Shown here: positions 1 to 10,369 of the stretch, one piece after another
How the letters are laid out: each line of letters starts with the position of its first letter
How positions within the stretch are numbered: position 1 is the stretch's first letter
Assembly (NCBI RefSeq): GCF_900636575.1
Contig: NZ_LR134293.1
Span: 1,241,501-1,305,500 of the forward strand
DNA length: 64,000 bases
Direction of reading: 5' to 3'
Source of the DNA: Streptococcus canis
GTDB lineage: Bacteria; Bacillota; Bacilli; Lactobacillales; Streptococcaceae
The notes under the pieces: model-generated
What the model was told of the DNA's origin: nothing
Database searches by the model: none
Seen by the model: the letters and a program-made list of their open reading frames with translations, nothing else
Made by a program: the position numbers and the translations under genes

Positions 1-117
1 TTTGGTTTCCTGAAAAAGGCATACTAAGAGTAGGCAACCAGTAACAGTTTGCAAATAGAAGAGCAGATAATCAAATTTTTGATATAATAGAGAGATGAAA
101 ATGAAGGGGGAATGTTG
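1..117 (+). other. Window edge and folD upstream region
   Basis: One frame is open from base 3 to a TAA at 42-44 and could be the last 13 codons of an upstream gene, but I cannot identify it. A TATAAT hexamer at 83-88 with the ribosome site AAGGGGG at 104-110 is the likely folD promoter and translation signal. No good -35 box is seen at the right spacing. Confidence 0.3.
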
Positions 118-972
118 ATGACCGAGATAATCGATGGGAAGGCCCTAGCCCAAAAAATGCAAAGCGAACTAACGGCCAAGGTAAAACAATTAAAGCAAGA
201 AAAGAATATTGTACCGGGTCTGGTTGTGATTCTTGTGGGGGATAATCCTGCCAGTCAAGTGTATGTGCGCAATAAAGAACGCGCAGCCCTTGCTGCTGGT
301 TTCAAAAGTGAAACCGTTAGGTTGTCAGAATCTATTTGCCAAGAAGAATTGATTGCCGTCATTGAACGTTATAATGAAGATGAAACAATTCATGGTATCT
401 TGGTCCAATTGCCCTTGCCAAATCACATCAATGATAAGAAAATTATCCTTGCTATCGATCCTAAAAAAGATGTGGATGGTTTTCACCCAATGAATACAGG
501 TCACCTTTGGTCGGGTCGTTCCTTGATGGTTCCTTGTACGCCAGCAGGTATCATGGAAATATTGCGCGAATATGAGGTGGACCTTGAAGGGAAGCATGCG
601 GTGATTATCGGAAGATCTAATATTGTAGGTAAACCAATGGCTCAGCTCTTGTTGGATAAAAATGCAACAGTAACCTTGACGCATTCTAAGACACGGCATT
701 TAGAAGACGTTTGCCGTCATGCAGATGTCTTGATTGTGGCCATTGGACAAGGACATTTCGTCACCAAGAACTTTGTTAAAGAAGGAGCTATTGTCATTGA
801 TGTCGGCATGAACCGTGATGACAATGGCAAGTTAATTGGAGATGTGGCCTTTGATGAGGTGGCAGAAGTTGCGGCGAAAATCACTCCTGTACCAGGAGGT
901 GTTGGTCCCATGACGATTACCATGCTATTGGAACAAACCTATCAAGCCGCGCTACGGAGTGTTAGTCGATGA
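118..972 (+). CDS. folD: FolD bifunctional methylene-THF dehydrogenase/cyclohydrolase
   Basis: Cytosolic enzyme of one-carbon metabolism that converts 5,10-methylene-THF to 10-formyl-THF using NADP, in two steps. The protein has about 284 residues, the normal length. Family motifs are visible: YVRNKERAA with the catalytic lysine, PCTPAGI, the Rossmann segment GRSNIVGKP and the C-terminal PGGVGPMT. Two in-frame ATGs lie 6 bases apart (112 and 118). The second sits 7 bases after AAGGGGG and gives MTEIIDGK, so I chose it. The stop overlaps the next gene by 4 bases, and folD heads the folD-to-recN block. Confidence 0.96.
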   Translation: MTEIIDGKALAQKMQSELTAKVKQLKQEKNIVPGLVVILVGDNPASQVYVRNKERAALAAGFKSETVRLSESICQEELIAVIERYNEDETIHGILVQLPLPNHINDKKIILAIDPKKDVDGFHPMNTGHLWSGRSLMVPCTPAGIMEILREYEVDLEGKHAVIIGRSNIVGKPMAQLLLDKNATVTLTHSKTRHLEDVCRHADVLIVAIGQGHFVTKNFVKEGAIVIDVGMNRDDNGKLIGDVAFDEVAEVAAKITPVPGGVGPMTITMLLEQTYQAALRSVSR

Positions 973-1817
973 TTAGTGATTATAAATTGGCTAGAAAAGT
1001 AATTTTACCAAGGCAGAAAGAGACCCATAAAGGGTCCTATGGACGGCTATTGTTGATAGGTGGCTTAGCACCTTACGGTGGTGCTATCATTATGGCAGCT
1101 CTAGCTGCTTTAAAAAGTGGAGCAGGTTTAATCACTGTTGCGACTGACCAGACCAATATTTCAGCCTTGCACAGCCATTTACCAGAAGCGATGGCTTTTT
1201 CAGTAGATGATAAGCAACTCTTGCTGGCTCAACTTGAAGCAGCTGATCTTGTTTTAATCGGTCCAGGACTTTCTGAAAATAGCACAGCACACAGCTTATT
1301 TGAATTGGTCGTGTCTCACATCAAAGGTCATCAACTTTTGTTAGTTGATGGCTCTGCTTTAACAATTGCTGCCCAAAAAGAGTATTCCTTTCAACATTTG
1401 GCTGCGCCAGTGATATTGACCCCCCACCAGAAGGAGTGGGAACGTCTTTCGGGCTTGACAATTGAGCGACAGACCGTGACAAACAATCAAAAAGCACTGC
1501 AGCAATTTCCTCAAGGTACGATTTTGGTGGCTAAAAGTTCGGCAACAAAACTTTATCAAGATGAGCTGATTTATGAGTTAATTGTTGGAGGGCCTTATCA
1601 AGCAACTGGTGGTATGGGAGATACTTTGGCAGGTATGATTGCGGCAATGGCTGTTCAGTTTAAACAGGTTGATTTGTTTGATAGGGTAGCTTGTGCAACC
1701 TATCTTCACTCAGCCATTGCTGACCAATTAGCTCAAGAAGCTTATGTGGTTTTACCAACAGCCATTAGTGAAGAAATTCCGAAATGGATGAAGGCTATCA
1801 GTGAGGCTGATGAATAG
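969..1817 (+). CDS. nnrD: ADP-dependent NAD(P)H-hydrate dehydratase
   Basis: Repairs hydrated NADH and NADPH by ADP-dependent dehydration (YjeF C-terminal/ribokinase-like family). The sequence shows an early glycine-rich [12 protein letters not shown], the segment VDGSAL, the HQKEW motif ([11 protein letters not shown]), and the C-terminal [14 protein letters not shown] that binds phosphates in this family. Length is 282 residues. The epimerase half found in fused homologues is absent, so this is the stand-alone dehydratase. Its start overlaps folD by 4 bases, suggesting translational coupling. Downstream at 1844-1872 is a terminator-like hairpin. Confidence 0.9.
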   Translation: MISDYKLARKVILPRQKETHKGSYGRLLLIGGLAPYGGAIIMAALAALKSGAGLITVATDQTNISALHSHLPEAMAFSVDDKQLLLAQLEAADLVLIGPGLSENSTAHSLFELVVSHIKGHQLLLVDGSALTIAAQKEYSFQHLAAPVILTPHQKEWERLSGLTIERQTVTNNQKALQQFPQGTILVAKSSATKLYQDELIYELIVGGPYQATGGMGDTLAGMIAAMAVQFKQVDLFDRVACATYLHSAIADQLAQEAYVVLPTAISEEIPKWMKAISEADE

Positions 1818-1843
1818 GGCTGCAACAAGGCTAATAGGTGTTT

Positions 1844-1872
1844 AAAAGGGGAGCTCAGACGGCTCCTTTTTC
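1844..1872 (+). terminator. Terminator after nnrD
   Basis: A GGAGC / GCTCC hairpin with a short loop is followed by TTTTT. It would end the folD-nnrD transcript before xseA. Confidence 0.6.
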
Positions 1873-1966
1873 TGGTTTTCTACTCACTATTTATTCTTAA
1901 AAATGGTATAATTGCATTAGTATGCAATGGGACTGAAACAGTTCTAAATAAGTGAAAGGTGGCTTG

Positions 1967-3307
1967 ATGGCAGATTATTTAACCGTCACTCATTTGACGA
2001 AGTATTTAAAATTAAAATTTGACCGTGATCCCTATTTGGAACGGGTTTATCTGACTGGTCAAGTATCCAATTTTCGAAAACGACCAACTCATCAGTATTT
2101 TTCTTTAAAAGATGAAGGTGCTGTGATTCAGGCAACCATGTGGGCAGGTATTTATAAACAGTTAGGCTTTGAGCTTGAAGAAGGCATGAAGGTCAATGTT
2201 ATTGGCCGTGTTCAACTTTATGAGCCAGGTGGTTCCTATTCTATCGTGATTGAAAAAGCAGAGCCAGATGGTATTGGTGCTTTGGCCTTGCAGTTTGAAC
2301 AATTGAAGAAAAAATTAACAGCTGAAGGTTATTTTGAGCAAAAACATAAGCAGTCCTTACCGCAGTTTGTGTCCAAAATTGGGGTCATTACAAGTCCTAG
2401 TGGTGCTGTGATTAGAGATATTATCACGACGGTTTCTAGGCGTTTTCCAGGGGTTGAGATTTTATTATTCCCAACTAAAGTGCAAGGTGATGGAGCAGCC
2501 CAAGAAGTAGTGGCTAATATTGGCAGAGCTAATGAGCGAGAAGATCTGGATTTACTCATTGTCGGTCGTGGAGGTGGGTCGATAGAAGACCTTTGGGCTT
2601 TCAACGAGGAAGTGGTGGTTCAGGCAATTTTTGAATCGAAACTTCCAGTGATTTCAAGTGTGGGGCACGAAACAGATACAACCTTGGCGGATTTTGTGGC
2701 AGATCGCAGAGCAGCTACTCCAACAGCAGCAGCAGAACTAGCAACACCTGTTACGAAAACAGACCTTGTTTCTTGGATAGCAGAGCGGCAAAATCGATCT
2801 TATCAAGCTTGCTTACGGCGAATTAAGCAAAGGCAAGAATGGGTGGATAAACTGTCACAATCTGTTATTTTTAGGCAGCCAGAACGTTTGTATGATGCCT
2901 ACCTGCAAAAAATTGATCGCCTTAGCCTGACCTTGGCAAGTACCATCAAAGACCGCTTACGAAGCGCCAAAGAAAGCAAGGTTCAGTTAGATCATGCTTT
3001 AGCAGGTCTTCAATTACCAGCAAAAATCGAGCGGTATCAAGACCGTGTTGATACCGCCAGTCGTTTGCTGATTGCCAATATGACTAGTCAATATGATAGT
3101 CAGCTGGCCCGCTTTGAAAAGGCTCAGGATACCCTTTTGTCACTAGATACCAGTCGTATTATTGCGCGTGGCTATGCGATGATTGAAAAAAATCACGAGC
3201 TGGTTGCCTCCGTAGAACAGATTAGGCAAGGAGATCAGTTGACAATTAACATGCGTGATGGACAATTAGATGTAGAGGTAAAAGATGTCAAAAACGAAAA
3301 CATTTGA
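1967..3307 (+). CDS. xseA: Exodeoxyribonuclease VII large subunit
   Basis: Large subunit of the single-strand-specific nuclease ExoVII, which works with XseB. The protein has about 446 residues. It starts with an OB-fold region ([10 protein letters not shown], then YFSLKDEGA, residues about 30-100). The catalytic domain carries [29 protein letters not shown] and [26 protein letters not shown] split over about residues 130-260. A long helical, probably coiled-coil C-terminal part follows. I chose ATG 1967, with AAAGGTGG just upstream, over an in-frame GTG at 1952. xseB overlaps its 3' end by 23 bases. Confidence 0.96.
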   Translation: MADYLTVTHLTKYLKLKFDRDPYLERVYLTGQVSNFRKRPTHQYFSLKDEGAVIQATMWAGIYKQLGFELEEGMKVNVIGRVQLYEPGGSYSIVIEKAEPDGIGALALQFEQLKKKLTAEGYFEQKHKQSLPQFVSKIGVITSPSGAVIRDIITTVSRRFPGVEILLFPTKVQGDGAAQEVVANIGRANEREDLDLLIVGRGGGSIEDLWAFNEEVVVQAIFESKLPVISSVGHETDTTLADFVADRRAATPTAAAELATPVTKTDLVSWIAERQNRSYQACLRRIKQRQEWVDKLSQSVIFRQPERLYDAYLQKIDRLSLTLASTIKDRLRSAKESKVQLDHALAGLQLPAKIERYQDRVDTASRLLIANMTSQYDSQLARFEKAQDTLLSLDTSRIIARGYAMIEKNHELVASVEQIRQGDQLTINMRDGQLDVEVKDVKNENI

Positions 3308-3500
3308 AGAAAACTTACAAGATTTAGAAACCATTGTGAACAAACTTGAAAATGGGGATGTCCCATTGGAAGAAGCCATTTCAGAATTTCAAAAAGGAAT
3401 GCTTTTATCAAAAGAACTCCAAAAAACTTTACAGGAAGCTGAAAAAACATTGGTTAAGGTAATGCAAACTGATGGCACAGAAGTGGACATGGATGACTGA
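3285..3500 (+). CDS. xseB: Exodeoxyribonuclease VII small subunit
   Basis: Small helical subunit of ExoVII, 71 residues. The family motif [29 protein letters not shown] is readable in parts ([21 protein letters not shown]), followed by an acidic tail typical of streptococcal XseB. It is translated within the 3' end of xseA and its stop overlaps the ispA start (TGATGG), so the three genes form one tight operon. Confidence 0.95.
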   Translation: MSKTKTFEENLQDLETIVNKLENGDVPLEEAISEFQKGMLLSKELQKTLQEAEKTLVKVMQTDGTEVDMDD

Positions 3501-4372
3501 TGGAAAAATTAGCTAGAATTGATGAGGCGATTCGTCGTTACTACAAATCAGGCGTTCAGTCTGTATCTGAAGAGCTTATTGAAGCTATTTTATATTCTGT
3601 TGATAGTGGCGGCAAGCGCATTCGACCACTTTTATTACTAGAAGTTATAGAAGGATTTGGCTTATCGTTAGTCGATGCTCATTTTGACTTAGCAGCTGCC
3701 CTTGAAATGATTCACACAGGAAGTCTTATTCATGATGACTTACCAGCTATGGACAATGATGATTACCGTCGTGGCAGGCTGACCAGCCACAAACAATTTG
3801 GCGAAACCACTGCTATTTTGGCAGGGGATAGTTTGTTCTTGGACCCCTTTGGTCTGATTGCTAAAGCTGATTTGAAAAATGACATCAAGCTTGCCTTGAT
3901 TCAGGAGCTTTCCCTTGCTTCAGGCACTTTTGGCATGGTTGGTGGGCAAATGCTAGACATGAAAGGGGAAAATCAGGTGTTGACCGTGGCTCAGTTATCT
4001 GCTATCCACACTAATAAAACAGGAAAATTATTAGCTTTTCCCTTTATCGCAGCTGGTCTTGTGGCAGAACAGGCAGAAAGTATCTGTCAACAATTAGGCC
4101 AAGCAGGACGTCTGGTCGGACTTGCTTTTCAGGTTAGAGATGATATTTTAGATGTAACGGCTAGTTTTGAAGACCTTGGAAAGACCCCTCAAAAAGATTT
4201 AGTAGCTGACAAGGCCACTTATCCTAACTTGCTTGGTTTAGAGCAATCTTATCGTATTTTAAACGATAGTTTAGATCAAGCGCTGCTGATTTTTCAAGAA
4301 CTAGAAACAGCAGTAGGCTTTAAAGCTCAAACCATTATGAAACTGATAGAAGGGTTGCGACTCAATGCCTAA
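3500..4372 (+). CDS. ispA: Geranyltranstransferase (farnesyl diphosphate synthase)
   Basis: Condenses IPP with DMAPP and GPP to give farnesyl diphosphate for undecaprenyl and other isoprenoid synthesis in the cytosol. The first aspartate-rich motif is in LIHDDLPAMDNDD (about residues 80-92) and the second in QVRDDILD (about 214-221). GGKRIRPLL near residue 37 is the IPP-binding segment. Length 290 is normal for bacterial short-chain prenyl synthases. The start overlaps the xseB stop, and tlyA starts 8 bases before its stop. Confidence 0.94.
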   Translation: MEKLARIDEAIRRYYKSGVQSVSEELIEAILYSVDSGGKRIRPLLLLEVIEGFGLSLVDAHFDLAAALEMIHTGSLIHDDLPAMDNDDYRRGRLTSHKQFGETTAILAGDSLFLDPFGLIAKADLKNDIKLALIQELSLASGTFGMVGGQMLDMKGENQVLTVAQLSAIHTNKTGKLLAFPFIAAGLVAEQAESICQQLGQAGRLVGLAFQVRDDILDVTASFEDLGKTPQKDLVADKATYPNLLGLEQSYRILNDSLDQALLIFQELETAVGFKAQTIMKLIEGLRLNA

Positions 4373-5192
4373 AGAAAGAGTAGATGTATTAGCCTACAAG
4401 CAAGGCTTGTTTGAGACAAGAGAACAAGCCAAACGTGGTGTTATGGCAGGTTTGGTGGTCTCTGTGATTAATGGTCAACGCTATGACAAACCAGGAGAAA
4501 AAATTGACAAGAGCACTGAATTAAAACTCAAAGGCGAAAAACTCAAATACGTAAGCCGAGGTGGCTTGAAATTGGAGAAAGGCTTGCGGGTTTTTGACTT
4601 GTCGGTTGCTGATCAAATTGGTATTGATATTGGAGCTTCAACAGGTGGTTTCACAGATGTCATGTTGCAAGATGGGGCTAAACTGGTCTATGCCGTAGAT
4701 GTTGGAACCAATCAGTTGGTTTGGAAACTCAGACAAGATCCGCGAGTGAGAAGCATGGAACAATATAATTTCCGTTATGCTCAGCCAGAGGACTTTAGCG
4801 AAGGTCAGCCTGTATTTGCCAGTATCGATGTGTCATTTATTTCCCTCCGCTTGATTTTGCCAGCTCTGCATAACGTTTTGTCAGATCAGGGGCATGTTGT
4901 TGCCTTAATTAAACCGCAATTTGAGGCCGGGCGCGAGCAGATTGGCAAAAAAGGGATTGTCAAAGACAAAGCTATTCATGAAAAAGTGATCCAAAAAGTA
5001 GTTGATTTTGCTCTAGATTACGGATTTACAGTTAAGGGACTTGATTTTTCTCCTATTCAAGGTGGTCATGGCAATATCGAGTTTTTAGCTTATCTTGTTA
5101 AATCGCAGAGGCCGGAAGGATTAGCCCCCCAGACTATTCAAGAAGTGATTACCAAAGCGCATAAGGAATTTGAGAAACATGAAAAAGAATGA
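4365..5192 (+). CDS. tlyA: TlyA-family rRNA 2'-O-methyltransferase
   Basis: The N-terminal S4 RNA-binding domain (about residues 3-65) is followed by an FtsJ-like SAM-dependent methyltransferase domain with GIDIGASTGGFTDVML as the SAM-binding loop. The family includes mycobacterial TlyA, which 2'-O-methylates 16S and 23S rRNA; older annotations call it a haemolysin. I infer rRNA methylation here, and the exact target is unknown. Length is 275. The start is inside ispA and the stop overlaps the argR start, as in other streptococci. Confidence 0.88.
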   Translation: MPKERVDVLAYKQGLFETREQAKRGVMAGLVVSVINGQRYDKPGEKIDKSTELKLKGEKLKYVSRGGLKLEKGLRVFDLSVADQIGIDIGASTGGFTDVMLQDGAKLVYAVDVGTNQLVWKLRQDPRVRSMEQYNFRYAQPEDFSEGQPVFASIDVSFISLRLILPALHNVLSDQGHVVALIKPQFEAGREQIGKKGIVKDKAIHEKVIQKVVDFALDYGFTVKGLDFSPIQGGHGNIEFLAYLVKSQRPEGLAPQTIQEVITKAHKEFEKHEKE

Positions 5193-5649
5193 ACGACTTG
5201 AACTGATAAAAAAAATGGTCTTGACACATTCTATTGAAACTCAGCACGATTTATTGGCATTATTGGCTGAGCATGGACTAGAATTGACACAGGCCACCAT
5301 TTCAAGAGATATGAATGAAATTGGGATTGTCAAAATCCCCTCTGGAAGTGGCCGTTATGTTTATGGGCTTTCTCAGGATAGTGGAAAAAAGGTTATCCAA
5401 GGTCCAGAATCCATAAAAAGTACTGTTTTAGAGATGTCTGACAAAATAGAAGGTCTTGAACAACATCTTTATTTGAAGGTAGTTCCGGGCAACAGTAAAT
5501 TGATTAAACGTTACTTGCTAGCTGATTTTGCCGAGGCTATCTTTAGTTTGATTGCAGATGATGACAGCTTACTCTTAATTGCCAAATCAGCTGCAGATGC
5601 CGACAAGATTCGACAAGAAGTTTCGCGTTGGATGCAAGGATTAACTTAG
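5179..5649 (+). CDS. argR: ArgR-family arginine repressor
   Basis: Hexameric transcription factor that senses arginine. The N-terminal winged helix covers about residues 1-70 and includes the signature ATISRDMNEIG. The C-terminal arginine-binding/oligomerisation domain includes IAKSAADADKIRQ at a position where classical repressors have a GDD(T/R) motif, seen here as IADDDSLLL. ATG 5179 (MKKNERLE) is preferred to an upstream TTG at 5170 because AAGGA lies 11 bases before it. Streptococci carry several argR paralogues; this one sits in the conserved tlyA-argR-recN context, and its target genes are not in view. Confidence 0.9.
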   Translation: MKKNERLELIKKMVLTHSIETQHDLLALLAEHGLELTQATISRDMNEIGIVKIPSGSGRYVYGLSQDSGKKVIQGPESIKSTVLEMSDKIEGLEQHLYLKVVPGNSKLIKRYLLADFAEAIFSLIADDDSLLLIAKSAADADKIRQEVSRWMQGLT

Positions 5650-5667
5650 AAATATGGGGAGAAAGTC

Positions 5668-7329
5668 ATGTTATTAGAAATTTCCATTAAAAATTTTGCT
5701 ATTATTGAGGAAATCTCCCTGAATTTTGAAAATGGTATGACAGTTTTAACGGGGGAAACAGGGGCTGGGAAATCCATCATTATTGATGCCATGAATATGA
5801 TGTTGGGAGCACGTGCCAGCACAGAGGTTATTCGTCATGGCGCTAATAAAGCAGAAATTGAAGGCTTTTTTTCCGTAGATGCCAATCCAGCTCTTGCTGC
5901 TTGTTTGGAAGCATCTGGAATTGCTATGGAAGAGGATTTGATTATTCGCCGCGATATTTTTGCCAACGGTAGAAGCGTCAGCCGTATTAATGGTCAAATG
6001 GTTAATCTGGCAACTTTGAAGCAGGTTGGTCAATTTTTGGTGGATATTCACGGTCAACATGACCAAGAAGAATTAATGCGACCACAATTACACCAGCATA
6101 TCTTGGATACCTTTGGTGACAAAGCTTTTGGACAATTGAAAGAGGCTTACCAGCTTATTTTTGACCGCTACAAGAACTTGCGCAAGCAGGTTCTTGACAA
6201 GCAAAGAAATGAAAAGGAACACAAAGAGCGTCTTGATATGTTGGCTTTTCAGATGGCAGAAATTGAGGCTGCTGCCTTGAGTCGAGGTGAAGACGAGCGG
6301 TTATATCAAGAGCGTGACCGCTTATTGAACCATAAAAAAATTGCCGATACCTTGACCAACGCTTATGTCATGTTAGATAATGACGATTTTTCAAGCCTAT
6401 CCAATATTCGTTCTAGCATGAATGACTTGCTGTCTATTGAGCAGTTTGCCCCTGACTATAAAGCCATGTCAACCACAATTTCGGAAGCTTATTACATTTT
6501 GGAAGAAGTCAGTAAGCAGTTGTCTGATACCATTGATCAACTGGACTTTGATGGTGATCGCTTGCAAGAAATCGAATTCCGCTTGGATACCCTTAATAGT
6601 TTGACCCGTAAATATGGCGGGGATGTTACTGATGTTCTGGACTATTATGACAATATTGTCAAAGAATATCAACTATTAACAGGAGATGACCGTTCCTCAG
6701 GGGATTTAGAATCCGAATTAAAGGTTTTGGAAAAACAATTGGTAGCTGCAGCTACTGATTTGAGTGAGTATCGCCACCAACTGGCAAATCGGTTAGAAGC
6801 TGATATTAAAGCCGAACTTAGGGAACTTTACATGGAAAAAGCTGATTTTAAAGTGCAGTTTACTAAATCAAAGTTTAACCGTGAAGGTAATGAAAACCTA
6901 GAGTTCTATATTTCAACTAACCCAGGTGAAGGCTTCAAGCCACTGGTTAAAGTCGCTTCTGGGGGTGAACTATCTCGTTTGATGTTGGCCATCAAGGCTG
7001 CTATCTCTAAAAAAGAAGATAAAACCAGTATTGTTTTTGACGAGGTAGATACGGGTGTTTCTGGCCGTGTCGCTCAAGCGATTGCCCAGAAAATTTATAA
7101 AATTGGCTGTCATGGGCAAGTTCTTGCTATTTCTCATTTGCCACAGGTCATTGCCATAGCGGATTATCAGTATTTTATTTCTAAAGAAAGCAAAGAGGAA
7201 TCAACCGTTTCTAAGGTCAGATTATTGACGTCAGAAGAACGTGTTGAGGAAATTGCTAAAATGATTGCTGGTGCAGATCTGACAGAAGCAGCACTTACTC
7301 AGGCGCGTGAACTGCTTGTCAAACATTAA
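5668..7329 (+). CDS. recN: DNA repair protein RecN
   Basis: SMC-like ATPase that acts early at DNA double-strand breaks. Walker A is GETGAGKS (about residue 29). A long coiled-coil region spans about residues 150-370. The C-terminal half-domain has the ABC signature SGGELSRLMLAIK and Walker B TSIVFDEVDTGVSG. Length 553 is complete. ATG is preceded by GGGGAGAAAG. It ends the folD-recN block. Confidence 0.96.
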   Translation: MLLEISIKNFAIIEEISLNFENGMTVLTGETGAGKSIIIDAMNMMLGARASTEVIRHGANKAEIEGFFSVDANPALAACLEASGIAMEEDLIIRRDIFANGRSVSRINGQMVNLATLKQVGQFLVDIHGQHDQEELMRPQLHQHILDTFGDKAFGQLKEAYQLIFDRYKNLRKQVLDKQRNEKEHKERLDMLAFQMAEIEAAALSRGEDERLYQERDRLLNHKKIADTLTNAYVMLDNDDFSSLSNIRSSMNDLLSIEQFAPDYKAMSTTISEAYYILEEVSKQLSDTIDQLDFDGDRLQEIEFRLDTLNSLTRKYGGDVTDVLDYYDNIVKEYQLLTGDDRSSGDLESELKVLEKQLVAAATDLSEYRHQLANRLEADIKAELRELYMEKADFKVQFTKSKFNREGNENLEFYISTNPGEGFKPLVKVASGGELSRLMLAIKAAISKKEDKTSIVFDEVDTGVSGRVAQAIAQKIYKIGCHGQVLAISHLPQVIAIADYQYFISKESKEESTVSKVRLLTSEERVEEIAKMIAGADLTEAALTQARELLVKH

Positions 7330-7467
7330 AAAGAGGATAAGTTCCATTTAGTTGATGACACCTTTTAAAAGAAAAGTTGCTGAGCTTACTTGTTTGTAGT
7401 TCTAGGAATAACACTTCCTAAAGATTATCTAACATTCACTTTGGTGGCTTCTTTTTAGTGAACACTC

Positions 7468-7495
7468 TTGACAAACCCCTGATAAATAGTAGAAT
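7468..7495 (+). promoter_or_regulatory. Promoter of the LPXTG gene
   Basis: TTGACA at 7468-7473 and TAGAAT at 7490-7495, spaced by 16 bases, lie 32 bases before the start codon of the broken surface-protein gene. The promoter looks intact although the gene is not. Confidence 0.6.
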
Positions 7496-7526
7496 AGATA
7501 AGATAATTTCAATCTAGGAGCCATCA

Positions 7527-8454
7527 ATGTCTAATAAAAAAGTATATTTATCAAGTATTATTGTATTAGCAACCTTGGTGTGTGGTCCTAACACTGTTAC
7601 GGCTGAACAGTTTTCAACAGGTAAGGTTAGTAGTTATCAAGCAAGTCTTGTCGAAGGTGAGTTAACAGCTCAAGAAGCACTGAAACAACGGCAGCCCCAA
7701 GCAGGTGAATCTTCTAAAGCCAGTTTTGAGGATTTTCCAGAAGACTCTCAAACCCAAGAAGCTCCTCTTGATTCCAAAGTTGAATTCGAGCCTATTCCTG
7801 AGATAGCAGAGGTCGAGCCGATTTCTCTTGATTCTGGTCAGGTCTTCTGAGTCAGAGAAGTCGGAACTGAAGGCGCTACCAATAGTCCCCCGAAATGAGG
7901 AGATTAACTGGGCTGCTGCTGCGAACGCACGCTTACCTATCTCCGAAGAGGATTCCTTGAAGATTGACAATCCAAAACCACATGTCAGAAGCTTGCCAAG
8001 TCTGACCTTTCAGTATATGGTAGCCAAACACAATTTGAATCAAAAAAAGGATGCTCTCAACCAAGCAACGAAAAAGTTAGCCCTCTTAATGACACAAAAG
8101 CCTGACTTGACTACTCAGGTTTATACGATTGGTCATACTTTTGGAGAAGTGTTGGCAGCTCACTACGAAAAGAAAACAGTCTATAAATCAAAGCCATCTA
8201 ATCAGACCGTTGGTACGCCAAGTGCAGTTATAGATGAATTGAGAAAACTGATTTCTCACATTGGTGATTCTAAACAAGAGATTAAGGTGCCTTATAATCG
8301 AAAAATTAGCATGATTACCGTTAAGAAAAAGGTCAGCCTACCAGCAACGGGTGGCAAAGTTTCTCTTTCACTTACCTTACTTGGTTTAGCCTCCTTAATA
8401 ACAGCACCTGCTATGGCATTAAGACATACTAACAAGTTGGGGAACTTTGATTAA
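7527..8454 (+). pseudogene. Frameshifted LPXTG-anchored surface protein
   Basis: Two reading frames together make one cell-wall protein of about 300 residues. The first (7527-7850) starts MSNKKVYLSSIIVLATLV and ends its signal peptide near TVTAEQ, then runs into TGA at 7848-7850. The second frame, offset by +1, is open from about 7828 to 8454. It carries the sortase signal LPATG (8338-8352), a hydrophobic stretch and a charged tail with RHTNK. Neither half alone can be secreted and anchored. No slippery heptamer or homopolymer run is seen at the junction, so I read this as a mutational frameshift, equivalent to one base gained or two lost. The mature region is acidic and Q/E-rich, then helical; I cannot assign a ligand. 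Confidence 0.8.
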
Positions 8455-8486
8455 TCAAGCCACTTATGTTCATTAGTAAAGATGAT

Positions 8487-8532
8487 CAGACAGAAAGTCA
8501 ACTTATTAAAGGTTGGTCTTCTGTCTTTTTTA
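8487..8532 (+). terminator. Terminator after the LPXTG pseudogene
   Basis: AGACAGAA (8488-8495) pairs with TTCTGTCT (8519-8526), with further inner pairing, and is followed by a T run. Confidence 0.75.
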
Positions 8533-8694
8533 TCTTTCTTCATATGGATAAATTTCCCATTCATCGGTAAGTGATTGCTGTACTTGAAAAAACGTTTTTC
8601 CAAGCTTTATATCATAAGTATTCCTAATTTTGATTTATTTGCTAAGGAGTGATAAAATAAGATGATGAGAAACTAGTCTAGAATGGAAAAATAC

Positions 8695-9534
8695 ATGGGA
8701 ACTATTAAAATTGTTACAGATTCATCAATAACCATTGAACCAGAACTAATTGAGGCACTCGATATTACAGTAGTGCCCCTATCTGTTATGGTTGATAGTA
8801 AATTATATTCTGATAATGACTTAAAAGAAGAAGGCTATTTTTTAAGCCTTATGAAGGCTAGCAAATCCCTTCCTAAAACCAGTCAGCCACCAGTTGGTCT
8901 TTTTGCTGAAACTTACGAAAATTTGGTCAACAAAGGCGCAACTAACATTGTTGCTATTCATCTCTCGCCAGCCCTCTCAGGTACTATTGAAGCTTCACGA
9001 CAAGGAGCCGAAATTGCTGAAGCACCAGTCGCGGTTTTGGATTCTGGCTTTACAGACCAAGCCATGAAATTTCAGGTGGTTGAGGCAGCAAAATTAGCAC
9101 AAGCAGGGGCCAGTCTTGAAGAGATCTTGGCGGCTGTCCAAGCCATTAAGTCAAAGACAGAGCTCTATATCGGGGTTTCAACTTTAGAAAATCTAGTAAA
9201 GGGTGGACGAATTGGTCGTGTTACTGGTGTCCTTAGTTCCTTACTCAATGTTAGGGTGGTTATGGAACTTAAAAATGATGAGTTGAAAACACTTGTCAAA
9301 GGTCGGGGGAATAAAACCTTTATCAAATGGCTAGACAGTTATTTGGCAGCTAACAATGATCGTTCAATTGCAGAAGTGGCTATTTCTTATGCGGGAGAAG
9401 CTGACTTGGCTATGGCTCTAAAAGAAAAAATTGCAATCCAATATGATGGGTCTATCCCTGTTTTAGAAACAGGCTCTATTATCCAAACCCACACGGGTGA
9501 GGGAGCTTTTGCGGTCATGGTTCGCTATGAATAA
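8695..9534 (+). CDS. DegV family fatty-acid-binding protein
   Basis: DegV/FakB fold protein of about 279 residues. These proteins bind a fatty acid; FakB members present it to the kinase FakA for phosphorylation and phospholipid synthesis. Motifs: IVTDSS at the N terminus, [16 protein letters not shown], and the lipid-site segment [10 protein letters not shown] chose ATG 8695 ([11 protein letters not shown]) over ATG 8683, since family members begin right before IVTDSS and GGAA lies 9 bases upstream. FakB function is an inference. The 3' end overlaps the next gene by 8 bases. Confidence 0.85.
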   Translation: MGTIKIVTDSSITIEPELIEALDITVVPLSVMVDSKLYSDNDLKEEGYFLSLMKASKSLPKTSQPPVGLFAETYENLVNKGATNIVAIHLSPALSGTIEASRQGAEIAEAPVAVLDSGFTDQAMKFQVVEAAKLAQAGASLEEILAAVQAIKSKTELYIGVSTLENLVKGGRIGRVTGVLSSLLNVRVVMELKNDELKTLVKGRGNKTFIKWLDSYLAANNDRSIAEVAISYAGEADLAMALKEKIAIQYDGSIPVLETGSIIQTHTGEGAFAVMVRYE

Positions 9535-10369
9535 TCGTCGATTTCTTAGCGGTCTTCTCTTCTTCCTTGTTAGTCTAGGTTTTGCCTTTTTGCTTCTAAA
9601 TATCCTGATTCCTAAGTCAGATTCACGCTTGAAGAAAAGTGATTTTTTAAAAAGCGAGCAAGTGGCGATTAACTATGTTGCTATCGGTGATTCACTCACT
9701 GAGGGAGTGGGGGATTTGACCAACCAAGGTGGTTTTGTACCTTTATTGTCAAGTGACATGGGAGAGTATTTTAGAGCCAAGGTCAGCCACCAAAATTATG
9801 GGGTGTCTGGCAACACCAGTCAACAAATTCTGGATAGGATGACCAAGGAAAAGGAGATCAAGACAGCTTTAAAAGAGGCTGACGTAATGACCCTAACCGT
9901 TGGAGGCAATGATGTCATGGCGGTGATTAGAAAACATCTAGCTGATCTGCAAGTTTCCAGTTTTAAAAAGCCAGCTCGTCAATATCAAGAGCGCTTACGA
10001 AAGATACTGGATTTGGCTAGAAAAGATAATAAAGACCTTCCTATCTTTGTTATCGGCATCTATAATCCCTTCTATTTGAATTTTCCAGAATTAACCGACA
10101 TGCAAAAGGTTATTGATGATTGGAACGACAAAACCAAAGAAGTCCTGGAAGAGTATGATCATGTTTATTTTGTTCCTATTAATGACCTTTTGTATAAAGG
10201 TGTCAATGGACAAGAAGGTATTGTTCAATCCTCAGGGGATCAAACCACAGTTGTTAACGATGCCTTGTTTACTGGGGACCATTTTCACCCCAATAATACC
10301 GGCTATCAAATCATGTCAGATGCAGTAATGGAGAAAATCAGAAAGCATGAAAAAGACTTTAACCCTTAA
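9527..10369 (+). CDS. SGNH/GDSL-family lipase or esterase, membrane-anchored
   Basis: An N-terminal hydrophobic segment (about residues 8-27) is followed by an SGNH hydrolase domain. Block I is [10 protein letters not shown] with the nucleophilic serine, the glycine block is [10 protein letters not shown], block III is GGNDVM, and the catalytic Asp/His block is [10 protein letters not shown]. This matches the YpmR-type extracytoplasmic esterases of Firmicutes. Its substrate is unknown. ATG 9527 overlaps the degV stop. The stop region overlaps the start of the YpmS-like gene, an arrangement that keeps the ypmR-ypmS pair. Confidence 0.85.
   Translation: MNNRRFLSGLLFFLVSLGFAFLLLNILIPKSDSRLKKSDFLKSEQVAINYVAIGDSLTEGVGDLTNQGGFVPLLSSDMGEYFRAKVSHQNYGVSGNTSQQILDRMTKEKEIKTALKEADVMTLTVGGNDVMAVIRKHLADLQVSSFKKPARQYQERLRKILDLARKDNKDLPIFVIGIYNPFYLNFPELTDMQKVIDDWNDKTKEVLEEYDHVYFVPINDLLYKGVNGQEGIVQSSGDQTTVVNDALFTGDHFHPNNTGYQIMSDAVMEKIRKHEKDFNP

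Noticed and set aside
325..699. 124-codon antisense frame over folD
   Set aside because: Cysteine- and histidine-rich translation typical of antisense shadows, no start signal, and it fully overlaps a certain gene.
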